Source: Mariniflexile gromovii (GTDB lineage: Bacteria > Bacteroidota > Bacteroidia > Flavobacteriales > Flavobacteriaceae). Taken from it: a DNA stretch of 64,000 bases. This document shows, piece after piece, positions 1 through 8,606 of this stretch. Numbering within the stretch: position 1 is the stretch's first letter; each line of letters opens with the position of its first letter. The position numbers and the translations under genes were made by a program. Under the pieces are notes generated by a model. The model worked only from the letters and a program-made list of their open reading frames with translations. It was not told where the DNA came from and made no database searches. Location: assembly GCF_017814435.1 (NCBI RefSeq), contig NZ_JAGJCB010000005.1, forward strand, positions 171,636 through 235,635, read 5' to 3'.

Positions 1-1
1 G

Positions 2-1858
2 GATTCCATAAATAGTATTGACCAAAAACAAATAGATTCCCTACTGTCTATTTCCAAAAACTTATTAAAAGATGCCCAAACGGAATCTAACAAACAGCGC
101 ATCTCATTACAAAAAAAAGAACGGGAATTAATTGAAAACGACTTAACCATTTCTAGAAAATTACAGGAATTGTTAAGCAACTTAGAAAAAGGCATCCTTT
201 TATATTCCAACAACATCAACAAACAAAGGGAAAAAACACTTAATCGCAGTACCAATATCATCCTTTTTGCAGCAGGAATCAGTTTCATCATCATCATCAT
301 CTTTTCCATAATCTTTTTAAATGATTTTTGGAAAAGTCAACGGTATCGTATGAAACTGGAACAAGCCAACAAAACCACCTCTTTACTTTTAAAAAGCAGA
401 GAACAATTAATATCTATGGTGAGCCATGATTTGAGAACTCCTTTAAGCACCATTACGGGTTACAGTGAACTGCTTCAAAAATCGACTAACACCATCAAGG
501 ATAAAAATTATGTAGAGCACATTCAAAACGCTTCAACTTATATGGGGCAATTGGTTGATGATCTTTTGGAATTTTCAAAATTGGAAAACAACACTGTTTC
601 AATGGAATCCATTCCTTTCAATTTAGAGAATCTCATCAATGAAGTGGCTGAAACCGGAAAAAACTTAGTGCAAAACAAACCCATTAACGTCATTGTAAAG
701 CACGACGAAACTATTAAAAACCAAATAGTTAGCGACCCTTTTAGAATGAAACAAATTTTATACAACTTGGTTACAAACGCCTGTAAATTCACCAACCAAG
801 GTACCATAACCATTGAAAGTGTTTTACTTCCAAACAGCCAAGAACCTATATTACAAATTTTAGTAAGCGATACCGGAATTGGAATTAACAAAGATGAACA
901 AAAAAACATTTTTAAAGCGTTTACACAAGCCAATAACACCCAAGAAAGCAAACAAAGTGGTTTTGGTTTAGGACTGGCCATTTCAAAAAAACTGACTGAA
1001 TTGTTAGGGGGCAGCTTAACTTTAAAAAGTGAATTAGGAAAAGGAAGTACCTTTAATTTGAAAATTCCTATCACCTTCTCCAAGCAACCTCTACATGATA
1101 AAAAATGGAGTGAATCGGAAAAAAACTATCATTTAAAAGCTGTGGTTGTTGAAGATGATGCCTCTATGCGACAGCTTATTAAAGAACTTTTAAACCAATA
1201 CGGTATTGAAGCCCACATTTTTGAAAATGCCCAAAGTGCTTTACAAACCATTGATAAAATTTCTTTTGATTTGGTGCTTACCGATATCCAGCTTCCTAAA
1301 ATGAATGGCATCCATTTTATGGAAACGCTTAAAAACCACGATTCTTATAAAAACCAACCCATTATTGCTATGACGGGAAGATCAAATTTATCTGTAAAAG
1401 ACTATATGAACAGTGGTTTTTCCGAAGTACTCATCAAACCATTTAACAGTAACAAACTGGATAGCATATTGCAGCGTTTTTTTGAGGCTGATTTGTATAA
1501 CGGCACCAATAAAACCATAACCAAAGAAGCAACAAAACTGAACGAATTTAGTGTTAACACCCTGAGTTCCTTTTTAAATGACGACCCCGTTGCCATAAAA
1601 AAGACGTTGCAAATTTTTTTAGAAGACACCAAAAAGAACCTTTTGGAATTAAAGCAAGCCAAAAAAAATAATGACATTAATGCTTTTAACCATATTAGCC
1701 ACAGAATGCTGAGCATGTTCAAGCAATTGGAAGTTACCAAAATTGTTCCTTTTCTAGAAATGTTTGAAATAAGTATAAGAATTGATGATTGGCTTTTTAT
1801 GCATTTTGAAAACAAATTAAGCCACTTTTTAGAAACGTTGGAAACCCATCTTAATTAA
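2..1858 (+). CDS. Hybrid sensor histidine kinase/response regulator, 5'-truncated
   Basis: The frame is open from base 2, so the N-terminus, probably including a sensor region, lies outside the window. Visible in order: a charged coiled-coil stretch, one membrane segment (about nt 257-319), a HisKA domain with the phospho-acceptor in SHDLRTP (about nt 422-442), an HATPase domain with N box (NLVTNACKF), DTGIGI and GFGLGLAISKKL, a receiver domain with acidic pocket VVEDDAS, phospho-Asp in LTDIQLPKMNG and Lys in LIKPF, and a C-terminal helical region resembling HPt with the candidate His in SHRML near nt 1700. This is a complete His-Asp-His relay. It converges on the sigma-54 regulator, their stops overlapping in TTAATTAA, so that regulator is a plausible final target (inference). 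Confidence 0.93.
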   Translation, partial: DSINSIDQKQIDSLLSISKNLLKDAQTESNKQRISLQKKERELIENDLTISRKLQELLSNLEKGILLYSNNINKQREKTLNRSTNIILFAAGISFIIIIIFSIIFLNDFWKSQRYRMKLEQANKTTSLLLKSREQLISMVSHDLRTPLSTITGYSELLQKSTNTIKDKNYVEHIQNASTYMGQLVDDLLEFSKLENNTVSMESIPFNLENLINEVAETGKNLVQNKPINVIVKHDETIKNQIVSDPFRMKQILYNLVTNACKFTNQGTITIESVLLPNSQEPILQILVSDTGIGINKDEQKNIFKAFTQANNTQESKQSGFGLGLAISKKLTELLGGSLTLKSELGKGSTFNLKIPITFSKQPLHDKKWSESEKNYHLKAVVVEDDASMRQLIKELLNQYGIEAHIFENAQSALQTIDKISFDLVLTDIQLPKMNGIHFMETLKNHDSYKNQPIIAMTGRSNLSVKDYMNSGFSEVLIKPFNSNKLDSILQRFFEADLYNGTNKTITKEATKLNEFSVNTLSSFLNDDPVAIKKTLQIFLEDTKKNLLELKQAKKNNDINAFNHISHRMLSMFKQLEVTKIVPFLEMFEISIRIDDWLFMHFENKLSHFLETLETHLN

Positions 1859-3191
1859 GACTGTATTCCTTCATTTTATTGTAAAGTGTTTTTCTAGTGA
1901 TGTTCAACAATTTAGCAGCTTGCGTTTTATTATTATCAACTTTTTGTAAAACCGTTATAATAAGTTCCTTTTCATTCTCTTTAGTGGAAAATTTGTTGGA
2001 TGGTATGTTGCTTTTCTTGGAATGTACCAATTCATCCGGCAACACATGAACTTCAATAACATCAGAAGGCGTTAGCAAAGTGGCCCTTTTAATAACATTG
2101 GACAGTTCCCTTAAATTCCCTGGCCATTGGTAGTTTTGAAAAAGGGTTAAAACTTCTTTTGAAAATCCAGCAACAGCTTTATTTAATTGCTCATTCGCCT
2201 TATTTAAAAAGAAATCGGCATACAGAATCAAATCATCATGTCGGTCTTTTAAATTGGGGACTTTAATGGAGAACTCATTCAATCGATGGTATAAATCTTC
2301 TCTAAAATCGCCTTTTTCAACCGCTTTTAATAAATCTTCATTGGTAGCGGTAATCAATCGGATATCTACTGAAATTTCATCACTACTTCCAATGGGTTTT
2401 ACTTTCCGTTCTTGCAATGCGCGCAGTAACTGAATTTGATTTTCATACGATAAGTTACCTACTTCATCTAAAAAAAGAGTTCCACCATTTGCCGATTCAA
2501 AATGTCCAATTTTATCATCGGTAGCCCCAGTGAACGATCCTTTTTTATGCCCAAAAAATTCGCTGGAAGCAATTTCCTTGGGAATAGCACCACAATCTAC
2601 CGCCACAAATGGTTTATTGCTTCGGGAACTTTTTAAATGAATGTTTTTTGCAACAACTTCTTTACCTGTACCGCTTTCGCCCGTTATTAAAACCGACATA
2701 TTGGTAGGTGCTACCAAATGGATATACTCGTTTAAAGTTTTTGAAGCAGCACTAATACCTGTAACAAAATCTGAACTGGCTTTAGTACTGGTTTTTATAT
2801 TTTCAACTTCAGGAATAACATGGTCCGTTTTTTTTACTTCCAAAGCATTGCCAATAACCTCCAAAACTTCGCTGGGGTTAAAAGGTTTTGAAATATAATC
2901 GAACGCTCCTTGTTTCATAGCTTGTACAGCGTTAGAAACTTCGGCATAACTAGTCATTAATACCACAGGGATTAGGCTATTGGTTTTCTTTATTTGTTTT
3001 AAAAATTCGATACCATCACCATCGGGAAGCCTTAAATCTGTAAAAACCAAATCATAATTTTTCTTTTTTAATAAAGTAGAAGCATTGTTTATGGTATAAC
3101 TAACGTCAACTGCATAGTCATGGCGTTCCAAAAAATGTTTTAACATTTCAGAAAACGCAACGTCATCTTCTATCAGTAGGATATGTTTCAT
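1851..3191 (-). CDS. Sigma-54-dependent response regulator, NtrC family
   Basis: 446 aa from the ATG at 3191. The frame extends further upstream to 3371, but that extension would overlap a terminator and a neighbouring gene, and MKHILLIEDD is a typical receiver start. Receiver domain: acidic pair E8-D9-D10, phospho-acceptor D52, K102. AAA+ domain: Walker A GESGTGKE (171-178), Walker B GGTLFLDEV, and a sigma-54 contact loop reading GSFTGA (218-223) where GAFTGA is usual. The C-terminal Fis-type HTH (NKTQAAKLLNITRKTLYNKM) ends the protein. It should activate sigma-54 promoters when phosphorylated; the adjacent convergent hybrid kinase is the obvious candidate partner. Targets are not visible. 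Confidence 0.93.
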   Translation of the reverse strand: MKHILLIEDDVAFSEMLKHFLERHDYAVDVSYTINNASTLLKKKNYDLVFTDLRLPDGDGIEFLKQIKKTNSLIPVVLMTSYAEVSNAVQAMKQGAFDYISKPFNPSEVLEVIGNALEVKKTDHVIPEVENIKTSTKASSDFVTGISAASKTLNEYIHLVAPTNMSVLITGESGTGKEVVAKNIHLKSSRSNKPFVAVDCGAIPKEIASSEFFGHKKGSFTGATDDKIGHFESANGGTLFLDEVGNLSYENQIQLLRALQERKVKPIGSSDEISVDIRLITATNEDLLKAVEKGDFREDLYHRLNEFSIKVPNLKDRHDDLILYADFFLNKANEQLNKAVAGFSKEVLTLFQNYQWPGNLRELSNVIKRATLLTPSDVIEVHVLPDELVHSKKSNIPSNKFSTKENEKELIITVLQKVDNNKTQAAKLLNITRKTLYNKMKEYSLN

Positions 3192-3255
3192 AATTGAATA
3201 GATTCTTACAAAAATATTAAGATAAGCGGAGATATGTATTAAAAAAAAACATAAA

Positions 3256-3289
3256 AAAAGGGACGTTTTAATAAAAAAACGTCCCTTTT
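3256..3289 (-). terminator. Intrinsic terminator downstream of the PepSY-like gene
   Basis: Perfect 14-bp arms (3256-3269 and 3276-3289, core GGGACG/CGTCCC) with a 6-nt loop, followed on the minus strand by a seven-T run. It lies between the PepSY-like gene at 3326-3652 and the start of the response regulator at 3191. Confidence 0.85.
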
Positions 3290-3325
3290 CCAAAAAAATT
3301 GAGTTTGGATATATGATTTTATCTG

Positions 3326-3652
3326 TTACTCCATTTCTTTTTTCGTGCCTATTGCACTTTCCTCTAACCAATTCCCTTCTTTATCGGCATAAACTGTACT
3401 TGTACTTTCTTCGATAGTAATTTCTAGTTTATATTGCTCTTTGCTATTTACATAAGCCTTACTTATGGTAGCAGATGCAAAATCTTTCTCTACGGCACTT
3501 TTTACTGCTGCTGGTAATTTGTCAACTGCTATTTCCTTGAATTCCTCATTCATTACAACACTAATACCCTCAGTTGGTAAAATGTTATTTGATAATGCAA
3601 ACGTTGAAATTCCACTTGCTAAAATTGCTACGGTTAAAATTAATTTTTTCAT
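3326..3652 (-). CDS. PepSY-like secreted protein
   Basis: 108 aa with a signal peptide (MKKLILTVAILASGISTFALS) and one PepSY-like repeat in the rest: KLPAAVKSAVEKDF, SKAYVNSKEQYKLEI, STVYADKEGNWLE. Such short periplasmic or surface proteins are common in Bacteroidetes and often sit beside two-component systems; their ligand is unknown. It is a tandem paralogue of 3689-4018, with near-identical leaders and core motifs, differing mainly at the tail. The 36-bp gap between the two suggests one transcript ending at the hairpin at 3256-3289. Confidence 0.85.
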   Translation of the reverse strand: MKKLILTVAILASGISTFALSNNILPTEGISVVMNEEFKEIAVDKLPAAVKSAVEKDFASATISKAYVNSKEQYKLEITIEESTSTVYADKEGNWLEESAIGTKKEME

Positions 3653-3688
3653 GTTTTTTAGGGTTTTTAATTAATATTTATGTGTTTA

Positions 3689-4018
3689 TTATTCGCTTTT
3701 TGGTGTCTCATTAGTTGAAGAAACTTCCTCTAACCAATTTCCATCCTTATCTGCATAAACGGTACTTGTAGCCCCATCAATAGTAAGCTCTAATTTGTAT
3801 TGCTCGCTACTGTTCACATAAGCTTTGCTAATGGTGGCTGAAGGGAAATCTTTCTCAACAGCTGTTGGAATGGCTGCTGGCAATTTATCTAATGTAATTT
3901 CTTTGAACTCATCGTTCAATACATTTTCGATACCATTTGTTGGTGAAATAGGGTTAGACATTGCAAATGTTGACATTCCTCCTGCTAAAATTGCTACTGT
4001 TAAAATTAACTTTTTCAT
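3689..4018 (-). CDS. PepSY-like secreted protein (tandem paralogue)
   Basis: 109 aa, with the same architecture as its neighbour: signal peptide MKKLILTVAILAGGMSTFAMS, then KLPAAIPTAVEKDFPSATISKAYVNSSEQYKLEL and TSTVYADKDGNWLEE segments (abridged). The first copy of the pair on the minus strand. The following gene 36 bp downstream is clearly a local duplicate. No catalytic motif is visible. A regulatory or inhibitory periplasmic role is only a family-based guess. Confidence 0.85.
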   Translation of the reverse strand: MKKLILTVAILAGGMSTFAMSNPISPTNGIENVLNDEFKEITLDKLPAAIPTAVEKDFPSATISKAYVNSSEQYKLELTIDGATSTVYADKDGNWLEEVSSTNETPKSE

Positions 4019-4244
4019 AATTTTGATTTTATTTATTATTATTAATATTCAATTACGATTAGTATAAAGAAATAAATATGCCATGGATAATGGCATACTT
4101 TAAAAAACACATAACAACCTGTTTTTTAAATAATTACTTAAATTGAAGTTTTAAAACAATAAACTTTAGATGGGTAAATAGTGGGTAATTGAGAAGTAAG
4201 TTGGGTAAAAATTACACCATTGGGTTTAATAAAAAGGTTACTTA

Positions 4245-5216
4245 TTAAATTCCTTTACTGTACTTGTTTCTATATTCAATAGGTGTTAAACCTGTTAATT
4301 TTTTAAAAACATTTCGAAAAGCTTTGGTATCGGTATAGCCAACATCAAACATCACCTCGGTAATATTCTTTCGGGAACTTTCAAAACTTCGTTTAGCAGC
4401 TTCTACTTTTACACGTTGGTGATATTCTATAATAGTGTTATCGGTAGCTTTTTTAAAACGGCGCTCAAAACTTCTGCGGCTCACACCTACCAACTGTGTC
4501 ATATCTTCAACAGTAATCTTGTCTTGATAATGTTCTTCAATGTATTCCTGTACTTTTTTCACCTCTAAGTCATTATGGTCTTTTTGCCCGGTGAACATCA
4601 TAAATGCTGCTTGACTTTCCCTATCTATATCAATGGCAAAATATTTTGAGGCTAATATGGCCGTATCTCTATTGGTGTACTTTTCTAATAAATATAGCAA
4701 CAAATTCCAATAGGAGTTTGCGCCACCACTGGAATAAACGCCATTTTCTTCTGTTAAAATACTTCCATCCATCACTTCAACTTCGGGGAATGTTTCCTTA
4801 AATTCGTTGTAAAACGCCCAATGGGTAGAGCATTTTTTTCCATTTAAAATACCCGTAGAAGCTAATAAAAAAGCACCAACACATAAGGAAGCAACCTCTG
4901 CCCCATTTTTGTAATGTTTTAAAATCCAAGGAATGGCATTTTTATTTAAATCAACTGCTTTTTTCATATCTCCAAAAAGCGCAGGAATTATAATAAGGTC
5001 CGTTTCTTCAACATCATCCAATAATAAATTGGTATGCACCGAAAACATCCCGTTATTAAATTTTACTTCTTTATGTTGCCCAACAAGGTTCACTTCAAAT
5101 AGAGCCGATTGCCCATTTGCTTGCAAAAACTGGTTCGCAGTCGAAAACATGTATTGAGGGTCTGCTACAGCTTCAATTACAGCAGATTCTGGCACTAAGA
5201 TGCATACTTTTTTCAT
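4245..5216 (-). CDS. GlxA-family transcriptional regulator (DJ-1/PfpI + AraC HTH)
   Basis: 323 aa. Residues about 1-190 form a DJ-1/PfpI-like class I amidotransferase fold with the nucleophile-elbow-like segment ASLCVGAFLLASTG. Residues about 215-320 are an AraC/XylS double HTH (VGVSRRSFERRFKKAT; VGYTDTKAFRNVFKKLTGLTPIEYR). In this family the DJ-1 domain usually senses a ligand rather than acting as an enzyme. It stands alone, divergent from the SRPBCC genes starting at 5432, with 215 bp between, so it may control them (inference). About 180 bp downstream (4067-4244) holds nothing I recognise. Confidence 0.92.
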   Translation of the reverse strand: MKKVCILVPESAVIEAVADPQYMFSTANQFLQANGQSALFEVNLVGQHKEVKFNNGMFSVHTNLLLDDVEETDLIIIPALFGDMKKAVDLNKNAIPWILKHYKNGAEVASLCVGAFLLASTGILNGKKCSTHWAFYNEFKETFPEVEVMDGSILTEENGVYSSGGANSYWNLLLYLLEKYTNRDTAILASKYFAIDIDRESQAAFMMFTGQKDHNDLEVKKVQEYIEEHYQDKITVEDMTQLVGVSRRSFERRFKKATDNTIIEYHQRVKVEAAKRSFESSRKNITEVMFDVGYTDTKAFRNVFKKLTGLTPIEYRNKYSKGI

Positions 5217-5431
5217 GTGTTTATATTTATCCCTTTTTTATGGCCATCCCCTAACTATCAAAAAGTCATTCCGGTTATTATTCCTTTGGGTAGAAACTTG
5301 ATTATGGATGTTTTATAATTCAAATATAATTAAATAATGCGTCGTATTCAACCCCTTCAATAGCCGTTATTACACCACTTGCATTCAATTTATTTTTTTG
5401 AAATTTGTAATATAACTTTAAAGCAAAAATC

Positions 5432-5842
5432 ATGGAACAGATTAAGGTACAAGCCACTGTAAAAGCATCTGCAAAAAAAGTATGGGATGTATGGACCAAC
5501 CCCAAACACATTATAAAATGGAATACCGCTTCAGATGATTGGCATACCACAAAAGCAGAAAACGATTTAAGGGTTGGCGGAAAGTTTCTTTCTAGAATGG
5601 AGGCAAAAGATGGGAGTTTTGGTTTTGATTTTACTGGAACTTATGATGAAATAATTCCACAAAACAGAATTGCCTACACTATGGATGATGGACGAAAAGC
5701 CACAACTAACTTCAAGGAAAACAATGGAAATGTAGAAATTATTACCGTTTTTGATGCTGAAAGCCAAAACCCAATTGAAATGCAACGAGATGGTTGGCAA
5801 GCTATTATGAATAATTTTAAAAATTATACGGAAACCAATTAA
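5432..5842 (+). CDS. SRPBCC/AHSA1-family protein
   Basis: 136 aa, full length for the activator-of-Hsp90-homologue-1-like START fold. The N-terminal strand (IKVQATVKASAKKVWDVWTNPKHIIKWN), a GGKFLSRMEAKDGSFGF hairpin and C-terminal helix (GWQAIMNNFKNY) are typical (first motif shown in part of its length). These proteins have a hydrophobic ligand cavity; the ligand is unknown. It is followed 18 bp later by a second SRPBCC gene and then VOC and DoxX genes, a frequent small-molecule stress or detoxification set in Bacteroidetes. Confidence 0.87.
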   Translation: MEQIKVQATVKASAKKVWDVWTNPKHIIKWNTASDDWHTTKAENDLRVGGKFLSRMEAKDGSFGFDFTGTYDEIIPQNRIAYTMDDGRKATTNFKENNGNVEIITVFDAESQNPIEMQRDGWQAIMNNFKNYTETN

Positions 5843-5860
5843 TTTCAAAAAACAAAAATC

Positions 5861-6310
5861 ATGGAAAATAACAGTGTATCCCTTCATAGGGTATTGAAAG
5901 TTTCACCTGAAAAAGTTTTTCGGGCATTCTCTAATCCTACAGCTTATGCAAGTTGGATTCCTCCTTATGGTTTTTTAGCCACCATTCACGAAATGGATTT
6001 TAAAATTGGAGGCTATTACAAAATGTCGTTTACAAATTTCACCACTGGAAACGGGCATTCCTTCGGTGGAAAATTTCTAGACATCAAACCCAACAAGTTT
6101 ATTAAGCTTACTGATAAATTTGACGATCCTAATTTTCCCGGAGAAATGACAACAACCATATGGTTTGAAAAAGTTTCTTGCGGAACAGATCTTAAAATTT
6201 TGCAAGAGAACATCCCTTCTGTAATACCTGCTGAAATGTGTTATTTAGGTTGGCAAGAATCATTGGAAAAACTGATGAAATTGGTTGAACCTGAAATTCC
6301 GGATGCCTAA
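5861..6310 (+). CDS. SRPBCC/AHSA1-family protein
   Basis: 149 aa, START-fold protein with the N-terminal pattern SLHRVLKVSPEKVFRAFSNP and W-rich core SYASWIPPYGF-like segment, then GGKFLDIKPNKFIKLTDKF and a C-terminal LGWQESLEKLMKLVEPEIP helix. It starts 18 bp after the previous SRPBCC gene, so the two are probably cotranscribed. They are not close duplicates: lengths and cores differ. Function cannot be set more precisely than ligand binding or chaperone-like. Confidence 0.86.
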   Translation: MENNSVSLHRVLKVSPEKVFRAFSNPTAYASWIPPYGFLATIHEMDFKIGGYYKMSFTNFTTGNGHSFGGKFLDIKPNKFIKLTDKFDDPNFPGEMTTTIWFEKVSCGTDLKILQENIPSVIPAEMCYLGWQESLEKLMKLVEPEIPDA

Positions 6311-6393
6311 TTATTTCATAACAAACCTTAATATCACCATTTCAAAATTAGATGCTTAGCGACTGAAAATTTAAATTTTAAGGCAGAAAGCGA

Positions 6394-6813
6394 ATGAGGA
6401 CACAAATCAACTCCTATTTAACCTTTAATGGTAACTGTAAAGAAGCCATGACATTTTACAAAGAATGCCTTGGTGGAAAACTTGTTTTACAAACAGTGGG
6501 AGATTCTCCGCTATCTGAAAAAATGCCTAAACAAATGAAAAATTCTATACTGCATGCAACACTTACAAAGCATTCGCTTGTGTTAATGGGTACCGACATG
6601 GCACCATCAAAAGGTTTAATTAAAGGCAATACCATCTCACTTTCAATACAATGCAATAGTTTGGAACAGATAGAAACTTATTTTGAAAAACTTTCGCAAG
6701 GAGGAAAAGTAGAACATCCTTTAGAGCACAATTTTTGGGGTACTTTGGTTGGAAACTTAACCGATAAATTTGGAAACCAATGGTTGCTCAGTTATAATAA
6801 AAACACATTTTAA
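6394..6813 (+). CDS. VOC-family (PhnB/glyoxalase-like) protein
   Basis: 139 aa. The start INSYLTFNGNCKEAMTFYKECLGG is the hallmark of the PhnB/3-demethylubiquinone-9-3-methyltransferase-like VOC proteins, and the end (FGNQWLLSYNK) also fits. VOC proteins fold as paired beta-alpha-beta-beta-beta units and may bind a metal, antibiotic or metabolite. No dedicated metal triad could be confirmed by eye. It lies 83 bp downstream of the SRPBCC pair and 38 bp upstream of the DoxX gene, probably in one transcript. Confidence 0.85.
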   Translation: MRTQINSYLTFNGNCKEAMTFYKECLGGKLVLQTVGDSPLSEKMPKQMKNSILHATLTKHSLVLMGTDMAPSKGLIKGNTISLSIQCNSLEQIETYFEKLSQGGKVEHPLEHNFWGTLVGNLTDKFGNQWLLSYNKNTF

Positions 6814-6851
6814 GCATCAATATTCATTAATATTTTTAAAAATTACAAAAC

Positions 6852-7241
6852 ATGAAAACGACTAAAAAAAACAAAATCATTTTTTGGATCGCTACCATCA
6901 TTATTTTTTTATTTGAAGGTGTTATGCCTGCTTTAACTTCACAAACCGAACTAGCAAAAGAAGGCATAAACCACTTGGGCTACCCGCAATATTTTGGTCA
7001 TGTTTTGGTCATATTTAAAGTTTTAGGCGTGTTGGTGTTGGTTATACCACAAATACCTAAACGTTTAAAAGAATGGGCTTATGCTGGCTTTGTATTCGAT
7101 TTTTTATTTGCTTGTATAAGCCATTGGGCTGTTGATGGATTTGGGTTTCAAACTATTTTCCCGTTAATCATATTGGCAATTTTAATGGTTTCTTATGTTT
7201 ACTACCATAAATTAAATTCCGTAAACCTTATGAACAGTTAA
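6852..7241 (+). CDS. DoxX-family membrane protein
   Basis: 129 aa with four hydrophobic helices (about 9-26, 47-66, 72-90, 97-117). The motifs EGINHLGYPQYFGHVLVIFKVLGVLVL, then PKRLKEWAYAGFVFDF and SHWAVDG are typical of the DoxX-like family (first segment abridged from the full match). The role of these proteins is poorly known; they are often linked to redox or membrane-stress operons. It is the last gene of the plus-strand run starting at 5432 and converges with the WYL regulator. Confidence 0.86.
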   Translation: MKTTKKNKIIFWIATIIIFLFEGVMPALTSQTELAKEGINHLGYPQYFGHVLVIFKVLGVLVLVIPQIPKRLKEWAYAGFVFDFLFACISHWAVDGFGFQTIFPLIILAILMVSYVYYHKLNSVNLMNS

Positions 7242-7322
7242 TTGCACGAAGTATAATCAATTTCTATCTTGAAAATTGGAAGCATAATTTTACGGTAATT
7301 AGCTGAATATAAACATTTTATT

Positions 7323-8285
7323 TTAACCTAAAATTTTAGATTCAGCAGTTTTCAAGATATCTATAACCCGATGTTTTAAACTTTCGGGTTCTATAATTTT
7401 TGCATAATCGCAAAACATAAGGTACCATCTAGAAAACCCGTTTTCTATGTCGGTTGTCATAAAAGTCATTTCTACATATTTGCCTTTTGTTGTTTCAGAG
7501 ATAAAACCGTAATGTTTTCTTCCGCTATTTATGTAACGAGCCACACTTTTATCAACTAAAATTACCACTTTTGTTTTTTGGATAGCTTCATTTTTTTGTC
7601 GGTGTTCATCTATAGTTCCGTGTTTTAAAGTAAAAGGAAGCTGCGTTTTATTTATAAGCATCATTCTATCAGTTCTAAATTGTCTATAATCATTTCTTAT
7701 ATGGCAATATCCCAAAACATACCAAAATCCATTTTCATGAAACACACCAACAGGTTCTATATTCCTTTCTGAAGGTATTTCATTATTTAAAGCATGGTAT
7801 TTTAAAAATACTTGCTTCTTTTCAGCAATACTTTCAAAAAGAATCTGCAAAGCATTTGGTAAATTTTTATTGAAAAGTTCTTGTGAAGGATCTACCATTA
7901 TTTGCGATTCCAATGCCGAAATCCAATCTTTTTCACGTCCTCGCAACACCGATTTAATCTTAAACATCGCAGATTCATGATAACTCCCCAAAGATTTATC
8001 AACAAATTTTTGCATAAACTTTTCAGCAGCTACAAAACTTCCTGCTTCTTCGCGTGTAAACATTACAGGCGGCAATCTGTAGCCCTCCATAATAGAATAC
8101 CCAACGCCCGCTTCACTAATTATGGGTATACCCGATGCTTCTAAGGTTCTTACATCTCTATATATGGTTCTTAAACTTACCTGAAATCTATCAGCTAATT
8201 CCTGTGCTTTAACAATGCGCTTAGATTGTAATTGCACAAAAATGGCAACAATGCGGTCAAAACGTTTTACAGAATCCAAACTCAT
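7323..8285 (-). CDS. YafY/WYL-family transcriptional regulator
   Basis: 320 aa from the ATG at 8285 (MSLDSVKRFDRIVAI); a longer reading to 8360 adds 25 residues that do not look like the family. The N-terminus is a DeoR-like winged HTH (VKAQELADRFQVSLRTIYRDVRTLEASG, abridged in use), followed by GYRLPPVMFTREEA and a WYL domain (VGVFHENGFWYVLGYCHIRNDYRQFRTDR, abridged). WYL regulators respond to small ligands or nucleic acids. The divergent dinB gene and the two matching sites at 8409-8426 and 8536-8553 suggest it controls both promoters. Confidence 0.9.
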   Translation of the reverse strand: MSLDSVKRFDRIVAIFVQLQSKRIVKAQELADRFQVSLRTIYRDVRTLEASGIPIISEAGVGYSIMEGYRLPPVMFTREEAGSFVAAEKFMQKFVDKSLGSYHESAMFKIKSVLRGREKDWISALESQIMVDPSQELFNKNLPNALQILFESIAEKKQVFLKYHALNNEIPSERNIEPVGVFHENGFWYVLGYCHIRNDYRQFRTDRMMLINKTQLPFTLKHGTIDEHRQKNEAIQKTKVVILVDKSVARYINSGRKHYGFISETTKGKYVEMTFMTTDIENGFSRWYLMFCDYAKIIEPESLKHRVIDILKTAESKILG

Positions 8286-8408
8286 AATGGCATAACATAT
8301 TTCCCAAAGATAGGACTTCAAATGAAAGTATAAACCAAAAGGAGACTTCATTTTATCCATAACAATTCAATATTCATATTATAATCTTATGCAAAGTAAT
8401 GCATGGAT

Positions 8409-8426
8409 TGTGACAACCCTTTGTCA
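8409..8426. promoter_or_regulatory. Candidate WYL-regulator operator, site 1
   Basis: TGTGACAACCCTTTGTCA, an imperfect palindrome (TGACAA/TTGTCA). The reverse complement of site 2 at 8536-8553 matches it at 16 of 18 positions. It lies upstream of the WYL regulator gene, about 15 bp from a near-consensus minus-strand -7 box (CAAAGTAA on the plus strand). Confidence 0.6.
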
Positions 8427-8535
8427 ACAACAAATGTGTTTTTAAACAAATTGATTTATTTACAAAAACAAACTAAATTATATGTAACTGATATTCAAAT
8501 ATTTAATATTAAAATTGAAAATTATTTTTTACTAC

Positions 8536-8553
8536 TGACAAAAGGCTGTCACA
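8536..8553. promoter_or_regulatory. Candidate WYL-regulator operator, site 2
   Basis: TGACAAAAGGCTGTCACA, the inverted partner of site 1. It ends 9 bp before the candidate -7 box of the dinB gene (8563-8570), so a bound protein would cover the promoter spacer. Confidence 0.6.
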
Positions 8554-8562
8554 CCTGGTTAC

Positions 8563-8570
8563 TAATTTTG
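8563..8570 (+). promoter_or_regulatory. Candidate -7 box for the dinB-like gene
   Basis: TAATTTTG fits the Bacteroidetes consensus TAnnTTTG, 36 bp upstream of the ATG at 8607. I see no clear -33 TTTG at the right distance, and the upstream region is occupied by the palindromic site. Confidence 0.5.
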
Positions 8571-8606
8571 GTTTAGAAATATAAATTAATTTAAAATCAA
8601 ACAATT

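Noticed and set aside
538..1083. 181-codon minus-strand frame opposite the histidine kinase
   Set aside because: No family resemblance; the plus strand carries all kinase motifs.
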